From Amborella trichopoda (lineage: Eukaryota; Streptophyta; Magnoliopsida; Amborellales; Amborellaceae): a DNA stretch of 64,000 bases. Shown in pieces: positions 11,176 to 22,619 of this stretch (position 1 is its first letter; the number at the start of each line of letters is the position of its first letter). Where the stretch lies: contig NW_006499973.1 of the NCBI RefSeq assembly GCF_000471905.2, positions 5,457,213 through 5,521,212 on the forward strand, read 5' to 3'. Below the pieces are notes generated by a model. That model saw only the letters and a program-made list of their open reading frames with translations, was not told where the DNA came from and ran no database searches. The position numbers and the translations under genes are program-made.

Positions 11176-14096
11176 ATGGCTGAGTCTTTGAGAGCCATTC
11201 CAGATGTGAAGAACCTCCCATGAGAAGGGGAGCTTAGTACTGATGCATTCACCGGTGAGAGCTTGGTGAGAGGTGAGCCGATCTAGCTCACCCAAGCCTT
11301 ATGTGAACTTAGGTGGCCTTTGAGCATCACCTTTGTAAGCGCCCCTATCCAGTTGGTGATGAGGGAAGATAATGATGGTAACGTGAGTATAGAGGAAGGG
11401 GTAGGCCTTCTGCATTGCCTACACTCCTCCTCTGGTCTGCAGGTGCAAGGGGAGCACCAGTACTTAGAGGGCTATTCCTCTTGGACCCTGAAAGTGCTGT
11501 GGGACTTTAGGGATATTTTGAGACCTGCTTCTTTGTCGGATGCCCTCCAGTGCTCGGTGGGCTACTACGACTATTGTTCAAACATGGTCAAAGTGTTGTT
11601 GGACACTTGGAGCCATGCTAGCAACACATGGCTGCTTGGTCACGGAGATTTCGCTGATGGACCCGCACTTCATTGGTGGGCTTCCGCTCCTCGGTACCAT
11701 GTATGATGAGTTTATTCCCCGAAACTCAGTCGATGAGCTACGCCATCAGTTGTATGGTGGCTTCACTAGCTCAAAATAATTGATGTATATGTTGAGTGTC
11801 AGAGGCGGCGTTCTCGCCTATCACACTGTGCATGGTGCGAAGCTTGAGGGCTACTTTCCTCACTAGTTTGCTCGACAACATGAGCTGGATCAGGGGTGCC
11901 CGTTCTCTGCACTCTTTGAGAAGCGACATAGCAAGGCAGCCCACTTGAAGAAGGACGAGTTGGGAACCCTCCAGGAGACTTGGCTTCCGAGGCACGTTCG
12001 CACTGCTAGGGCCACATGCTTGGAGGTCACCAACGTCAACAAGTATGTGCTGCCCCACTTTGGTAGGATGACACGCGCGACCACGACCCATGATCATTAG
12101 TGAAGAATCACGAATAAAGGGTACTGGGACGCGGACCACCCTTGGAAAGGGGAGGGTAGCCCTTAGAGCGAAGATACTAGGCAGCAAAAATTGGCTAAGA
12201 CCCCTCCCTTAGGTGAAATCTTTACCCTAGGCTTCCCTTATGATGGTGCATACTCAGGCGGCCTCGTCAAATTACCGTGGACAAGTCTTTACCGCGGTTT
12301 CTTAGCTTGAAGGAGAAGACAGAAAGTATTTTTACCACAGTTGACACATCTCTGAGATCTTCAAATGGAAGGAAGGTCGTAAAGTCTCGGAGTATGAAGG
12401 GCCCAGTCCAAGATTTAAATGAGCTAGGGAGCGGCCCTCATAGCAAATTAGCTGCTAGTTCTTCCTAGTCTGGGACTTCAAAGGTTGTTGCACCTGAGTA
12501 CGCAAAAGGTAAGAAGAGAAAGCTGGCTGTTGCACCCGAGCCGACGAAGAAGAAAAGGTAGGCTGCTGCACTTGAGCCAACGAAAAAGAAAAGGCAGGCT
12601 ACTGAGCTTGGACAGGTGCATGGAAGAAGAAAAAGCAGGCTGCTGAGCCCGAACCGGCGCAGGGGAAGAAGAAAAAGTGGGCTATTAAGCTCAAGCCTGC
12701 AAAGGGAAAGAAGAAAGGGCCAGCTATTGAGCTCGAGCCAGCAAAGGGGAAGAAGAAAACTAGGCTACCCCAGCGACTCCTCGTGCCCCAGCCAAGAAGG
12801 GAACCAAGGCCTCGGGATGCAAAGGGTGTAAGGTCCTTGTGGTTCATGAGTTAGAAGATGGCTCCTCACTCTCGGCTTCCTCAGAGGGTTGTGCGTCTCC
12901 TGATATTTCCTCGTTGCCCTCCGCTCTTGAGGCTTCACCTTCTCCTTCACCTGTACCTTCTCCTGGCCTTTCAGAGACTTGAGTCGATGTCTCAGAGTCT
13001 ATTGCCCCGATTGAAATTGCTTCAAATCGGGAGGAGACAACCACGACTGAAGGGGAGGTTCAGTCTTAATGTTGGTAGATGGGGATGATGAGGCTACTCT
13101 TGACGAGGTGGCAGAGGCGAAGAGGGCCCTTGGAGTGCTGACGATTGTCGAGCTTACCGAGAAGAGGGGCCACAGGGAGAGGTCGCTGCCCTAGAGGAAA
13201 GAGCTGCCATGGTGCATCACGAGATTGAGGTAGTGGCTCCAGGCGAAGAGGCTAGTCTTGCCCTGGCTGTGGTTGCGGTGCCTACAGAGGACGAGGCGAT
13301 GGTGCTTGGGCGTGAAAGGATCGAGCCTGGCATGGTCGTGACTGGGGGTTAGAGTGAGGAAGCCGTTGTCGAGGCGTCAGATCACCATGAGGTTGCTCCT
13401 GAATCTGGGGAACCCGAGGCTTTGGCTGCAGCCGGGAATCCTCCTGCTGTGGTTGCTCCTGCCACACTCCCCATGCCCACTTTCAGTGGAATACCGGGCG
13501 TTTCCTTTGAGATGTTACGAGCAGGTTTTCAGAAGCTGAAAGAGCTGCCCCTTAAAGAGATTGGCACAACGCATTTGCAGTTGAGGGGGATAGCCGTAGG
13601 AAGTGTGCCTAAGGTGCCCTCTTACTTCCATAGCCTTGCCAACGAGCTGGAGGGATGGAGAATAGAGGCTTTACAGGTGGAGAAGGCTGTTAAGTGATTG
13701 GAGGATTCGAAACTGGAGTAGCTAAAGAATTCCCTCAGGCAGGATCGAGAGTTGGTTAATGCCCAGTTGAGGGATATAGATGCTACCACCTCCCAGAGGT
13801 CTGCCCTTTCCGAGAAAGCCACGACACGCCATGGCAAAATATAGGCCCTGAAAGCGAAAATCACTAAATGGGCGTAAGCGCTTGAGGAGTTGAAAGAGAA
13901 GACGATAGCTTGGGAAGCCAAGGATGAGGAGTTGTGCTAGAAGATACTAGACCTTCAGCGATATTTGAGGGAGCAGCTGTCTCTAGTGGACCATGAAGCC
14001 AACATGGTGGCTAACTTGAGGGTCGAAATTGAGCGAGTAAAGGCTTCGATCGAAGAATGTAGAGGAAAGGTCAATGAGATCATTGACTGCTTTTGA
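11176..14096 (+). pseudogene. Antisense gene of element A: PMD-like / coiled-coil protein, broken
   Basis: The start is chosen because MAES...IPDVKNLP aligns with MASS...ILNVKRVP in C, and because upstream homology to coding sequence ends there. Order: an N-terminal part with EDNDGNVSIEEG and QGEHQYLEGYSSWT; then MYDEFIP; a jump to VDEL, missing about 170 residues present in D; YFPH..ARQHELDQGCPFS and NKYVLPHF (PMD-like); a Lys-rich repeat linker; GIPGVSFEMLRAGFQKLKEL; and a C-terminal coiled coil ending VNEIIDCF and TGA. Stops (the first soon after NLP) and frameshifts break it. PMD proteins are known from plant nuclear proteins and from transposons; assignment is by recalled motif pattern. 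It converges on gag-pro, 124 bp away. Confidence 0.65.
12480..12780 (+). repeat. Lys-rich tandem coding repeat in antisense gene
   Basis: About seven diverged units of roughly 36-45 bp encoding EP(A/T)KGKKKK-type segments separated by Ala or Leu. The equivalent linker in C and D has a single KKRK or KRKR cluster. It resembles serial nuclear-localisation signals and appears to be an expansion private to A. Confidence 0.6.
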
Positions 14097-14220
14097 CAAT
14101 TCCTCCTTCCATTTTTTATAGTAAAGAAAAGACACTTGTAACATCTTTCCTTAATGAATGAAATGATTCTTTTCTCTTCCATGCATATGGCTGTCTTTTG
14201 CTCTTCCCTTTTCTTTTATT

Positions 14221-15057
14221 TCATTGCTTCCGCCCCTTCATGGTTTGAGACAAGAAAGTATAGCTCACTCCTTGCTTCATCTTGTGGCAGCTTGCTATGG
14301 CTTCAATGACCTCTAATGGGGGAGCAGTTGCTACCTCACCCCTGAGTGTTTGATTGAAGAGGAGCTCATAATTCATGGTTCTCATGATTTGATGAGCCTG
14401 CTCACTGTAAATGCTCCAGTCTGGTGTAGCTTTGTCTTCGACTCGAGGTACATTGCTTTTGAGTTCGTCGTAAGTCATAGTCTCAGGAACAAACTCCTTT
14501 AAGTTCTTTGAAACGACTTGCATAGCCTTCAGCTGATTCTGGAGGCTACGCACCTCGCTCCTCAGCTCCGCCATGGGGTCGTGTTCCTGAGAGCCAAAGG
14601 GCTGACTCTTGTCAGCCTGTACTTCCTCAACAACCCCGAAGAAGTGTAAGACCTTCTTTTGGCTGCTGGTGATTTCCTTGTTTAAGGAGGATGGAACTTG
14701 GAGCACCTTCCATGGCAGTTGGTGCCCCAGTTCTGCCTCTAGAAGAGCGATGGGGACATGCAGAACCTTTTGCTGGTTTGATGTATAGGTTGGCACCGGA
14801 AGGTCTACCTCTAGGGCTTCCTCGGGCTCAAGGGCTACTCCTGACTCGTTGTTTTGTTCTGGCGAATGATAAGTAGAGGGAGAAGCTTTATCTTCGAGAG
14901 AGAATACCATGACCTTGGAGAGATGGTATGGTATGCTTGGGTCGATGGATGCCAAAGGGAGGATCTTGCCATGTCTTTCCTCTTCCTTGAAAATATCCAT
15001 GATTATTCGCCCTAGATCCTCAACATCATCATGAGATGAAGGTCCTATCACTCTCAC
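14221..15057 (-). pseudogene. Element A: post-protease domain (open 278-codon segment)
   Basis: The longest open segment of the sense polyprotein in A. In order: EDVEDLGRIIMDIFKEEERHGKILPL (residues about 10-35), an acidic variable linker, HVPIALLEAELGHQ, a coiled-coil stretch MAELRSEVRSLQNQLKAMQ near residue 160, KNLKEFVPET, and DWSIYSEQAHQIMRTMNYE near 215-235. It aligns with 27576-28214 (B), 38313-39218 (C) and 55850-56669 (D). In autonomous relatives the reverse transcriptase would follow; here the frame stops and the antisense gene begins. Function unknown. Closing motifs in other copies (RKMNYEPL, QGLGY) faintly recall the G-patch found in some plant gypsy polyproteins. Confidence 0.65.
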
Positions 15058-15800
15058 AGACTTCCAATCATCATCTTTTGACTTTTTGATGCTGGAAGGT
15101 CTGTGAAATAGTACTTGGTGATGGCGTAGTGAGTCTCAGCTATGGGGAACAGTCTCTTGTCAGCATAGACCGTGTGCTGTCTTCCATCTTGACTGTACTT
15201 AAAACTTTGGTGGAGCATGGAAGGAACCACCACCTGATCATGAAGCCAAGGATGACCAAGCAGGATGTTGTAAGAGGTATCGGTGTCGACTACATGGAAC
15301 TAGGCGTAATCGTTGAGATCACCGATCTTGAGGCATTACACATTGATATGGGTTGGAGTGAGGTCATTAGACCCTAATCGGGTGAGGATCATTCTTGGGA
15401 TCAGATTAACTACTGACCCTCTGTCCAGCTTGATCTAATTGAGAGGGTAGGCGTGCAGTTCACCATTCACAAAGAGGGGGGCGATTGTGGAATTTGCCTT
15501 CTAACTGAAGGTCAACTTTGCCAGGAACCCACTTAGAATGGCCAGATCAACCTCAATAGGTTCCACCTTAGTCTCGTACACCTCTAAGATAGAAAGAGCT
15601 TGGACCAGAGCCATACGATAGTGTATAGACAACAGGAGGGTGTCATAGATACTTAAAATGGCGGGAAGCTTTCTCAAGTGTCCAATTACGTCGTATTTCA
15701 CTTTATCCTCATTAGTCTTCTGTGTTCTTGGTCTAGTCACTGGTGTGGGTGGTAGGGTAAGCTTAGGAACAGGCTTTGGTTGAGTCTTGGTTTGTGACAC
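15058..15800 (-). pseudogene. Element A: aspartic protease region, degenerate
   Basis: In element orientation: KYDVIGHLRKLPAILSIYDTLL (upstream helix block); YRMALVQALS; the active-site segment LDRGSVVNLIP at 15428-15414 and just beyond; RMILTRLG; then FHVVDTDTSYNILLGHPWLHDQ. These are the pepsin-like retroviral protease landmarks (a D-x-G-S active site and the ILLG flap-side strand). The catalytic Asp is kept, but the next residue is Arg, where B, C and D have Gly. The reading frame is broken more than once. The protease would cut the Gag polyprotein. Confidence 0.65.
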
Positions 15801-18674
15801 TAGCTAACTTTGCTATTCAGCTGGTGGGGTCTTGGTTGATGGGGCAATAATAGGTTAAGGATGTAGAGGTTTGAGGTTTAGGCTTACGGAAAAGTGAAGG
15901 ATCAGTAAATTTGAGGACCTTGAATTTTTGAAGTGTGGGCTGTGGCTTCTTTCACGATCTTAAACTCATTTGCCCTATGCTAGCTGGTACTTCTAAGATC
16001 TACACCATGTGGGATGCTTCTTTATAAGAGAAGGTCGAGGATGACTCTGTTACGGCTCGGGCTGTCAGGGCATCAGCGGATGTTGAGAACCCAGCCACCT
16101 GAACTAGCATTTCTCTTAGGCGTTCTTGCTGCGAATCGCTGAGGCTGGTGGCTCCAAGTTCTCGGTCTAGATAATCAAAGTCTGAGCATTGTCGAGTGGC
16201 ACCCATGGAGAAAATGCTGGAGGGGGGAGGAGAAGAAGAGTTAGAACGTTTCGGGCAGCTTTTTACGTTGTCGCTAGTATTTGATGTTTGCGAGGGATAT
16301 TTAAGGTCTTGCCTCGGCTTTGACCATTGTGGGGTGCTTTTAACATCGTCACCCTTTTTGGCCTACTCTTGAGATATCGATGACTTAAGAACGTCTACCT
16401 GATTGAACGAAAGGATAAGGCGAGCTGCACTTGGGATGAAGTCTTGCAAGGTCGGCGGCGGAGGAAGGGGCCTGAGGAATTCTTCATTGACTGGTGGCTG
16501 AGGAAGATGAATCCTTCGACGTGCTAACCTGGGCGCTCTTTGTCTCCTTCAAGATCCCTGACGGGATGTTTGGACCGCCTTATCAGGCTGGTGAGTAGCC
16601 CTAGCTTAATAGACTGCCTCACATTTCAAGGATTGAAGCCTACTTTGCCCATGGTAGACTTCCAAGGGTTGAGATGTTGAGGGCTCTAAAAGGTTCAGTG
16701 CATGTTCATGAGGGGATTATAGCATGGTTTCCTCTCAAATGAGAGAGAAGGCTTGGACGTGTTATGGGAGAACTGCATATACGATATGGCCTTGCTGGAC
16801 TTTCTCCGCAACTATAGCCTCGAACCCAGGGCATTCTTTGAGTTCGTGGCCCCATACTTGGTGGTATAGGCACCGAAATTTTTTCGTGCCCTAAGCGAGG
16901 TGTCTCGGCTGCCTGGCGAGCTTGGGAGCGACAAGACCTTGTTAGAGCATTGCCTCGAAGAGGTCTTGCAGAGGGTCTTACTCAATATTTTGCTGGGCTT
17001 GAGTCGGGAGGCCTTCTTGCACAGGCAGAAGTGAGACTTTAGCGTGTCTTACCAGGTCGCCTTGAACTTCTTGGCACTGATGCATCTCTTCTACCTAGAG
17101 TTTATGGAAGCCAGTGCACTCGCTAACGTCATGGCCTCATATCTGGTGGTACGCGCACCAGAGGTTCTCGGTCCCTGTAGGCAGGAACTTAGGCTACCTT
17201 GTTGGCTTTGGCGATTCCTTCTTCAAGTATTATGGAGAAAAATGCATGAAGGATAGCAGGTGCCCCATCGTCTTCCTGGATCGTGACTACGTGAGATGCC
17301 TCAGCTACCCCGAATGCCTTTTTCAACTCTTCGAGCTTATCTGACCCTTGTTGAGAAGGGCTTCGATAGTGTCGTTGATATTATAGTAGTCGTGAGTGGG
17401 GTGGGCTATTCTTTTTTGGTAGGAGCAGTACCTCTCATTTGTCTCCTGCCCCGGTGGCTCTACAGTGGTGACCTCTAGCAGCTGGATCATGTTTTGGTAT
17501 AACAGCAGTTGGAGCAGTGCAGGGGTCCATTCGTTGTTAAAGGGGTAAATCTTATTCTGGTGCTGAGTCCAGTAGTCGTTTCACTTATTATTTTTAGGAG
17601 GTGAGACCGCATTGTAGGACTGCTGCTTGTCCCCAGCCTGATGCATATGTGCCTTAGAGAGGTCGAGAGTCTGAGGAGATGTGACTTTGGTGTCAGTCAC
17701 GGTGACGGTCGCGTTGATTGTTACCTTTTAGTTGCCCCGATTGCTGGAGTGAGAGTTTGAGTTGGAGGATTGTTGATGAGGCCTGCCATGGTGCTTGAAC
17801 AATCGCTCGATATGAACTGCCTTCTAGATGAGTTCTGACATGAACGGTGGATTGGATGCGTCAACATGTAGGGCGATCCCGGGAAGCATGTTCCGTAGGC
17901 AGGTCTGGGCTACATCCTTCTCGATCATGGAAGTGGCATGAAAGGTCGCTAACTCTCTTCATTGGGTAATGAATTTGTCAACTGGCTCACCAGGGTCTTG
18001 CATCAAAGTGAGGAATTCGATGGTTTCCACATTCCTTGGACTTCGTAGAAACATTGGTAGAACAACTGCTCCATTTCTTGCCACGTGTGCACCAAGTTCG
18101 GAGGCAACTGAGTATACCATTGAAAGGCTGGCCCTTTGAGAGTCTCAACGACCTAGTGAAGGAGAAGTCGTCCATCAGTTGCCATCTCCTCGCTGGCTGC
18201 TTGGAAGTGGGTAGTATGCTGGTGAGGAGACGTAGTACCAATGAACATTGGGAGTTTCCCTTTTGGGTAGTTCGGTGGAAATGACACCGGGTCAATGTAT
18301 GACGGATACGACTTCTGGTAGAGCGGAGTCTCTTGCACGCCTGGGACCTTGTTATTGAGGCTATGGGCCACTATAGCATCTATGTCAGTTTGGGAGACCC
18401 CGCGAGAAGGAGAGCTGTCTTGAGAGACTGGTGGGGGAGTCTATCTGGGGACTGTGTCCTCACTAGTCAGGGAATCAGACGAAGGAGGGGACCTAGCATC
18501 CTCTAGGCGCTCCATCTTTTCGAGGATGGCTTGCATCATTTCCTTGAACTTGTTCATCTGTTCCTCTTGAGCATCGTTCAAATCATTGATCACCATGACA
18601 CTAACCATTTCCTCTGGGAGGTCAGAGTCAGGTGATGCAGCATACTGCTGAGGTTGGCGAGTCGTGCATGGCAA
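15801..18674 (-). pseudogene. Element A: gag with an extra zinc knuckle, broken
   Basis: In element order: a short coiled coil (EEQMNKFKEMMQAILEKMER, from 18674 down to about 18450); a capsid-like core (YPSYIDPVSFPPNYPKGK, FIGTTSPHQHT.HFQAA, DGRLLL, FQWYTQLP) at 18371-18050; a degenerate first knuckle near 17440; then two knuckles, CAYHQI-stop-GHDVSEC near 17160-17119 and CLYHQVWGHELKEC at 16872-16831 (C-x2-H-x4-H-x4-C). B, C and D have two knuckles in total. A Pro/Ser-rich spacer follows, with FLRPLPPPPTLQDFIP near 16480. Several stops and shifts. Gag would package RNA in the cytoplasm. Confidence 0.7.
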
Positions 18675-19990
18675 GTCAGTCTGGCAGGGCTTAGCTTGCC
18701 CCGATTGGACTAGAGCTTTGTATGTCGATCTTGTGAGGATCAGTTCTTGAGAGTCTTAGATCATGGATTTTGGGTGGTGATCACTGAACAATACTCCTAG
18801 ACTTGCTTAGGTTCCAAAGTTTGAAGAGGGAAAAGGGATTACAAGGCAGGAGGTCGTCAGGGGTGGTGACCTCGACTACCTTGGAGGCTTCCCTAGTCAG
18901 GATCTATAGGCCTCTTCTTTGCTTAATTGTGAGGCGGTTGTGGACCTCATTCAAGAACCAAGCCTAGGACCTAGACTGACTCGTTTTCTTTGAGCAGGCG
19001 AGGTCCATGTCTATGAGCTGGAGTAGAGAGTGGGCCCAAGGATGGAGGGTAGCTTGGGTTCTTGTCTTGGAGGTTAGAGGCCTCTGTTGACGTCAAGTCG
19101 TTGCCTCGAATTCCTTTGTGAGGCCTGGGAGTTTGGCTGACCTGGGGCTGGCTCAAGATGGTACTTTTAGGGAAGACCTTTGAGTACCAGGGCCGAGGTG
19201 CTTGCCTGGTGTCGGGAGAGTGGCAAAGGAAAGAGGGGTCGGCTGATGACTTTGCCTGAGTTTGGATCCGAGAGGGACCTGCAAAGATGGTGCATGTGCA
19301 ACTTTAGGGTTAGTCGTCCGGGTGACTTGAGGGTTAGCCCGGGCTTGGTCAATGGGTTCAACCTAAGGAGGCCGAGACCCATGAGCTTGTGTTTGTGAGG
19401 GACAAGGCGGGAGCTTGTCTCTCATTAGGTGAAGCTGTGTGTGCCGGGAGGGAAGACGGAGCGAGGTGCCATAGAGCGAGCACTGCCCCAAGCTGTGGAA
19501 GGTTAATGCATGGCGCATGTAGGGTTTGGCCCAAGAAGGCCTAGCCCTGGAAGCGAGCTCAAGGCAACGTGAGGGTTGCCACGAGGTGTGGCTCGAGTGG
19601 ATAGACCACGAGCCTTTGAGTGTGTGCGAGGGGTGACAACCTCAGGAACTCCACCTTTGTGGACCGACCCTCCAGGTATGGACGTTCGGAGTGGTGAAGG
19701 AGCACAGGTTGTTGCCTTGTAGAGAACCTCAGGAGTGATGGTAGTTTTCTTGCCTTTCACAGGGATGAATAGGGCAGCCTTCCGAAGTACCACAACAGTA
19801 TGACTGGCAGGAGATTTTCCAGTAGCAGGGTGTACAGCAGCAGAAGTTCTACCCATGCAAGGGGCCTTGGTGGAGAGTCCACCAGGGCGAGAAAGCGGGG
19901 AGGAAGGGACGCTTAAGTCCCCTCTCACATCGATCCAAGTGAGAACTTAGGAGCTAGACCATGAGTCTTGACTTAAAAGGAGAGTAGGGA
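18675..19990 (-). pseudogene. Element A: ORF1 upstream of gag
   Basis: Begins near 19928 with RGDLSVPSSPLSRPGG, continues CMGRTSA...HPATGKSPASH and GLSTRATPRGNP, then a Pro-rich tail. The same succession of short motifs occurs in B, C, D, E and F. It is basic and rich in Arg, Gly, Ser, Thr and Pro. I recognise no domain. An extra ORF between PBS and gag is a reported feature of Ogre elements. Whether it is a separate protein or the N-terminus of Gag cannot be settled because every copy is interrupted. Confidence 0.5.
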
Positions 19991-20064
19991 AGGAGGCTTA
20001 AGCGGCTTGCTTCCCTAGGACAACCATGACTGCAGGGATAAGGAATCCCCGACCCAGATGAATT

Positions 20065-22614
20065 GGTTGAGATCACTCTCTCGGATCCTTGCTTAAGGAC
20101 AAGGGTAGGTATACCAATCAATGAGAGAGGAATTTTAGGTGGGTTCGAGACTTACTCGGGCTGGCTAGCGTGGGCGCCCTCTTAGATCATGAAGAAAGCC
20201 CCCTTCAAAATCCCCTCCCTTGACCTGCAATACTCTTATTTTTCTCCACAATACTTATATGGTTAATTTGTAAGACAAGTGGGTCGAAGGGACCCAGACT
20301 TGTCTTAAGGCAATGCACGTTTATATGAGAAGGCGATGAAGTGCAAGGTTCGATAAAAAAAAATAGAAAAGAGAATAGAGCTTGACGGAGGGATGAGACC
20401 AACATGACAGCCAGAAGTTATCGATTCGGAGTGGTATCAAGATAGACATGCTTCACACGACCAGCAAGGCGGCAATACTACTCGAAATTGAGGTCGACGT
20501 GGCAATGATAAGCTAAGTCCACCCTCAGTCAAGTGAGAAGAGAAAGGGATGAAGAGAAAAGGACGAGACGACAAAGATAGGAGAAGTTTGGACAACAATA
20601 GGCATCGCCGTTGACAACGCGAGGAGAAAACACATCCATTGTGGATGGTACTGACGCTTGACAAGGCACACGGTGATGGTTTCTCCTAGGTCACACGATG
20701 ATAGGCGTGGGACGCTGGGAGAACATCGATGGGCACCAGACGTGCAGAGGAAGCTCACGGACGGTGATGGGTGTTGCTAGAGCCTCTAGCAAGCAGTGAT
20801 AGGTATCGCCGTCTATGCTAGATGCGCAATCAAGGAAGGCCCCTGCGGGTGGCAACAAACTTCGACGTCAGAGTTCTTCATCGAGATGTCACAGCTACAT
20901 TTGTGGGCGGCGATGGGCAGCGCCATCTACAGACTTCATTGGAAGAAAGAGACAGCCGAATAGAAGGGGAGGGGGACTCATGCATGGTGCTGCCATCGCC
21001 ATGCGCGACTTTGTGAGACTATTGGAGAGGCATGCACGACACTGCCACTGCCGTGCACAACCTCTGTTAGAAACTCAAACTCAGACGAAGAAGAGGGAGA
21101 AGGAGGGGAGAAGAGAGAGGGAAGAAGAAAGTAAAAAGAAGAGAGAGAAGGTTTACCTCAACCTTAGGAGTACCGATCAAAAGTTTCTCTCACCTCACTC
21201 TCTCACTCAAGCATGATACAACAATGGTAAGAAATAGAAACTTGTTATAAGTGAAAGCTTTCTCTTGTGTGTGTGCCTGTCTCCCTCTTTGCATACAATG
21301 ATGGTACGTATAGATAGAAGTGTGCCCCAAACATGGGTGGATGATCAAAAGTAACCGTAATTACTGAAAATTAAGATTATATTGAATTATGGGTGCAAAA
21401 TGATAGGTTTTCCCCTTCCTAACAAGTTATAGAATTCCAAAACAATCCCTGTGTTGCCTTAGAACTTGCGTGATCTTGCATGGCTGATCCGAGGTCGTTT
21501 TGATGCTCAATTGATCATAAGACAATTGTTTTCTTGTAGGGATCGGCATGGCGATCGATTTGTTACCAACTTCGAGTCATGGATCGTGTTTTTGGTGCCG
21601 ATCATGTGACTTAAAATTTGAATAGATCTTAAAACTTTGGATTGATAGTGTGCTCGTTCCTTGATATTTTTCTATGCTTTCTTCACTGAATCACACTGAG
21701 CATGCCGCTACGATCATGGGGCACCAAACGCAGCTCGATTCCATGCCTGAATGAAGATTTTGCAAGTTTGGAATTTTGGCTGGAATCAAGTATTTCAACG
21801 ATGAAATTTACAGTCCGTTTGTCGGCTTCGTGTGTAGAATCCGACCGTTCGTCGGCTTCGTTTGTAGAATCCGACCGTTCGTCATGTACGGGGTTCGGGT
21901 CAGAGATGGTCTGAGACCTTACGTCACAATGGAATTGGTCTCGCGTCGATCGGGACCCCGAGCAGTGTGATTTGGTTGCTCAAGTGAGGCATGATTTGCT
22001 GAATTCCCTGCATTTTCTTCATAGATCAACAAATTCTCTCTAGCTTTTCTTTGCTTTCGGGTATCGTCACAGGGCGTGCCACATATCGAATCGCTTGTCT
22101 TACTGGACGAACATGCTCACCAAATTTGAGCATGATCCGACTTCGGACGAGTGAGATATGAGCATCAAAAGTCATTGCTTATGATTGTCCGTTCATTGGT
22201 GTAGTGTTTGTTGTAGGGTGGCCGCACGAGAATAGCATGCGACTTCTCCTGTTTCACTCTTTCACATGTAACTTCTTGCTAGAATGTCTATTTGAGTTGA
22301 AACTTGACCCCTGGGGGTTGTCATCTGTGCCGGATCTAATGGAGGTGGTCCCACAATAATTGAGATGCTGAAAATGTAACTCTAGTTATAGAGGTTCGTT
22401 TCAGGGTGCGAGAGGCCGATTCTGTCGGAACTGTTTCTCAGTCTGCACTGCCTTAAACATGTCGTAATGCGACGAAACTTGGTAGGAGACTTTTGAGAGA
22501 CTTCTTGAAGATCTTGGTCAGTTCTTGGATTGTTCTGAAACTGTCAGAATTTCAACTACTTGCTAAGCCTTTATTGAGCGGGGGCCCCATGTTGATGAAA
22601 AATACCTTCCAACA
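20065..22614 (-). repeat. Element A 5' LTR, PBS-side end deleted
   Basis: Collinear with 5521-7842. The outer end is intact: in element orientation it starts TGTTGGAAGGTATTTTTCAT at 22614. The inner end is cut: homology starts near 20065 in the middle of U5 and directly follows leader sequence, so about 100 bp of LTR, the PBS and part of the leader (about 230 bp in all) are gone. The promoter region near 21310-21320 has a weak CTATCTATAC where other LTRs have CTATATAAAC. Confidence 0.75.
21821..21880 (-). repeat. 30-bp tandem duplication in element A 5' LTR
   Basis: Two adjacent 30-bp copies starting GTCGGCTTCGT and ending CCGACCGTTC, with one mismatch. The other A LTR has a single diverged copy here, so the duplication arose after insertion. 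Confidence 0.85.
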
Positions 22615-22619
22615 TAGTC
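22615..22619. other. Target-site duplication of element A, right copy
   Basis: TAGTC directly after the TGTT terminus (minus orientation) of A's 5' LTR, identical to 5516-5520. Confidence 0.75.

Larger units (their letters stand above)
5521..22614 (-). mobile_element. Element A: pol-less ambisense LTR retrotransposon, minus orientation
   Basis: A 17.1-kb insertion bounded by minus-oriented LTRs (5521-7842 and 20065-22614) and a perfect TAGTC duplication. In element orientation the order is 5' LTR, ORF1, gag, protease, post-protease domain, then a convergent antisense PMD/coiled-coil gene (plus strand, 11176-14096), a long noncoding region with a hairpin array, and the 3' LTR. No reverse transcriptase, RNase H or integrase is visible. 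The outer LTR ends are preserved. Both inner LTR ends are eroded and the PBS is deleted. The LTRs belong to a different subfamily (no 47-bp minisatellite) from those of B-F. Confidence 0.8.

Noticed and set aside
20525..20758. A 77-codon minus-strand frame with a counterpart at 6060-6293.
   Set aside because: The two are the same place in the two LTRs of element A, so similarity comes from LTR duplication; the frame overlaps noncoding LTR blocks.
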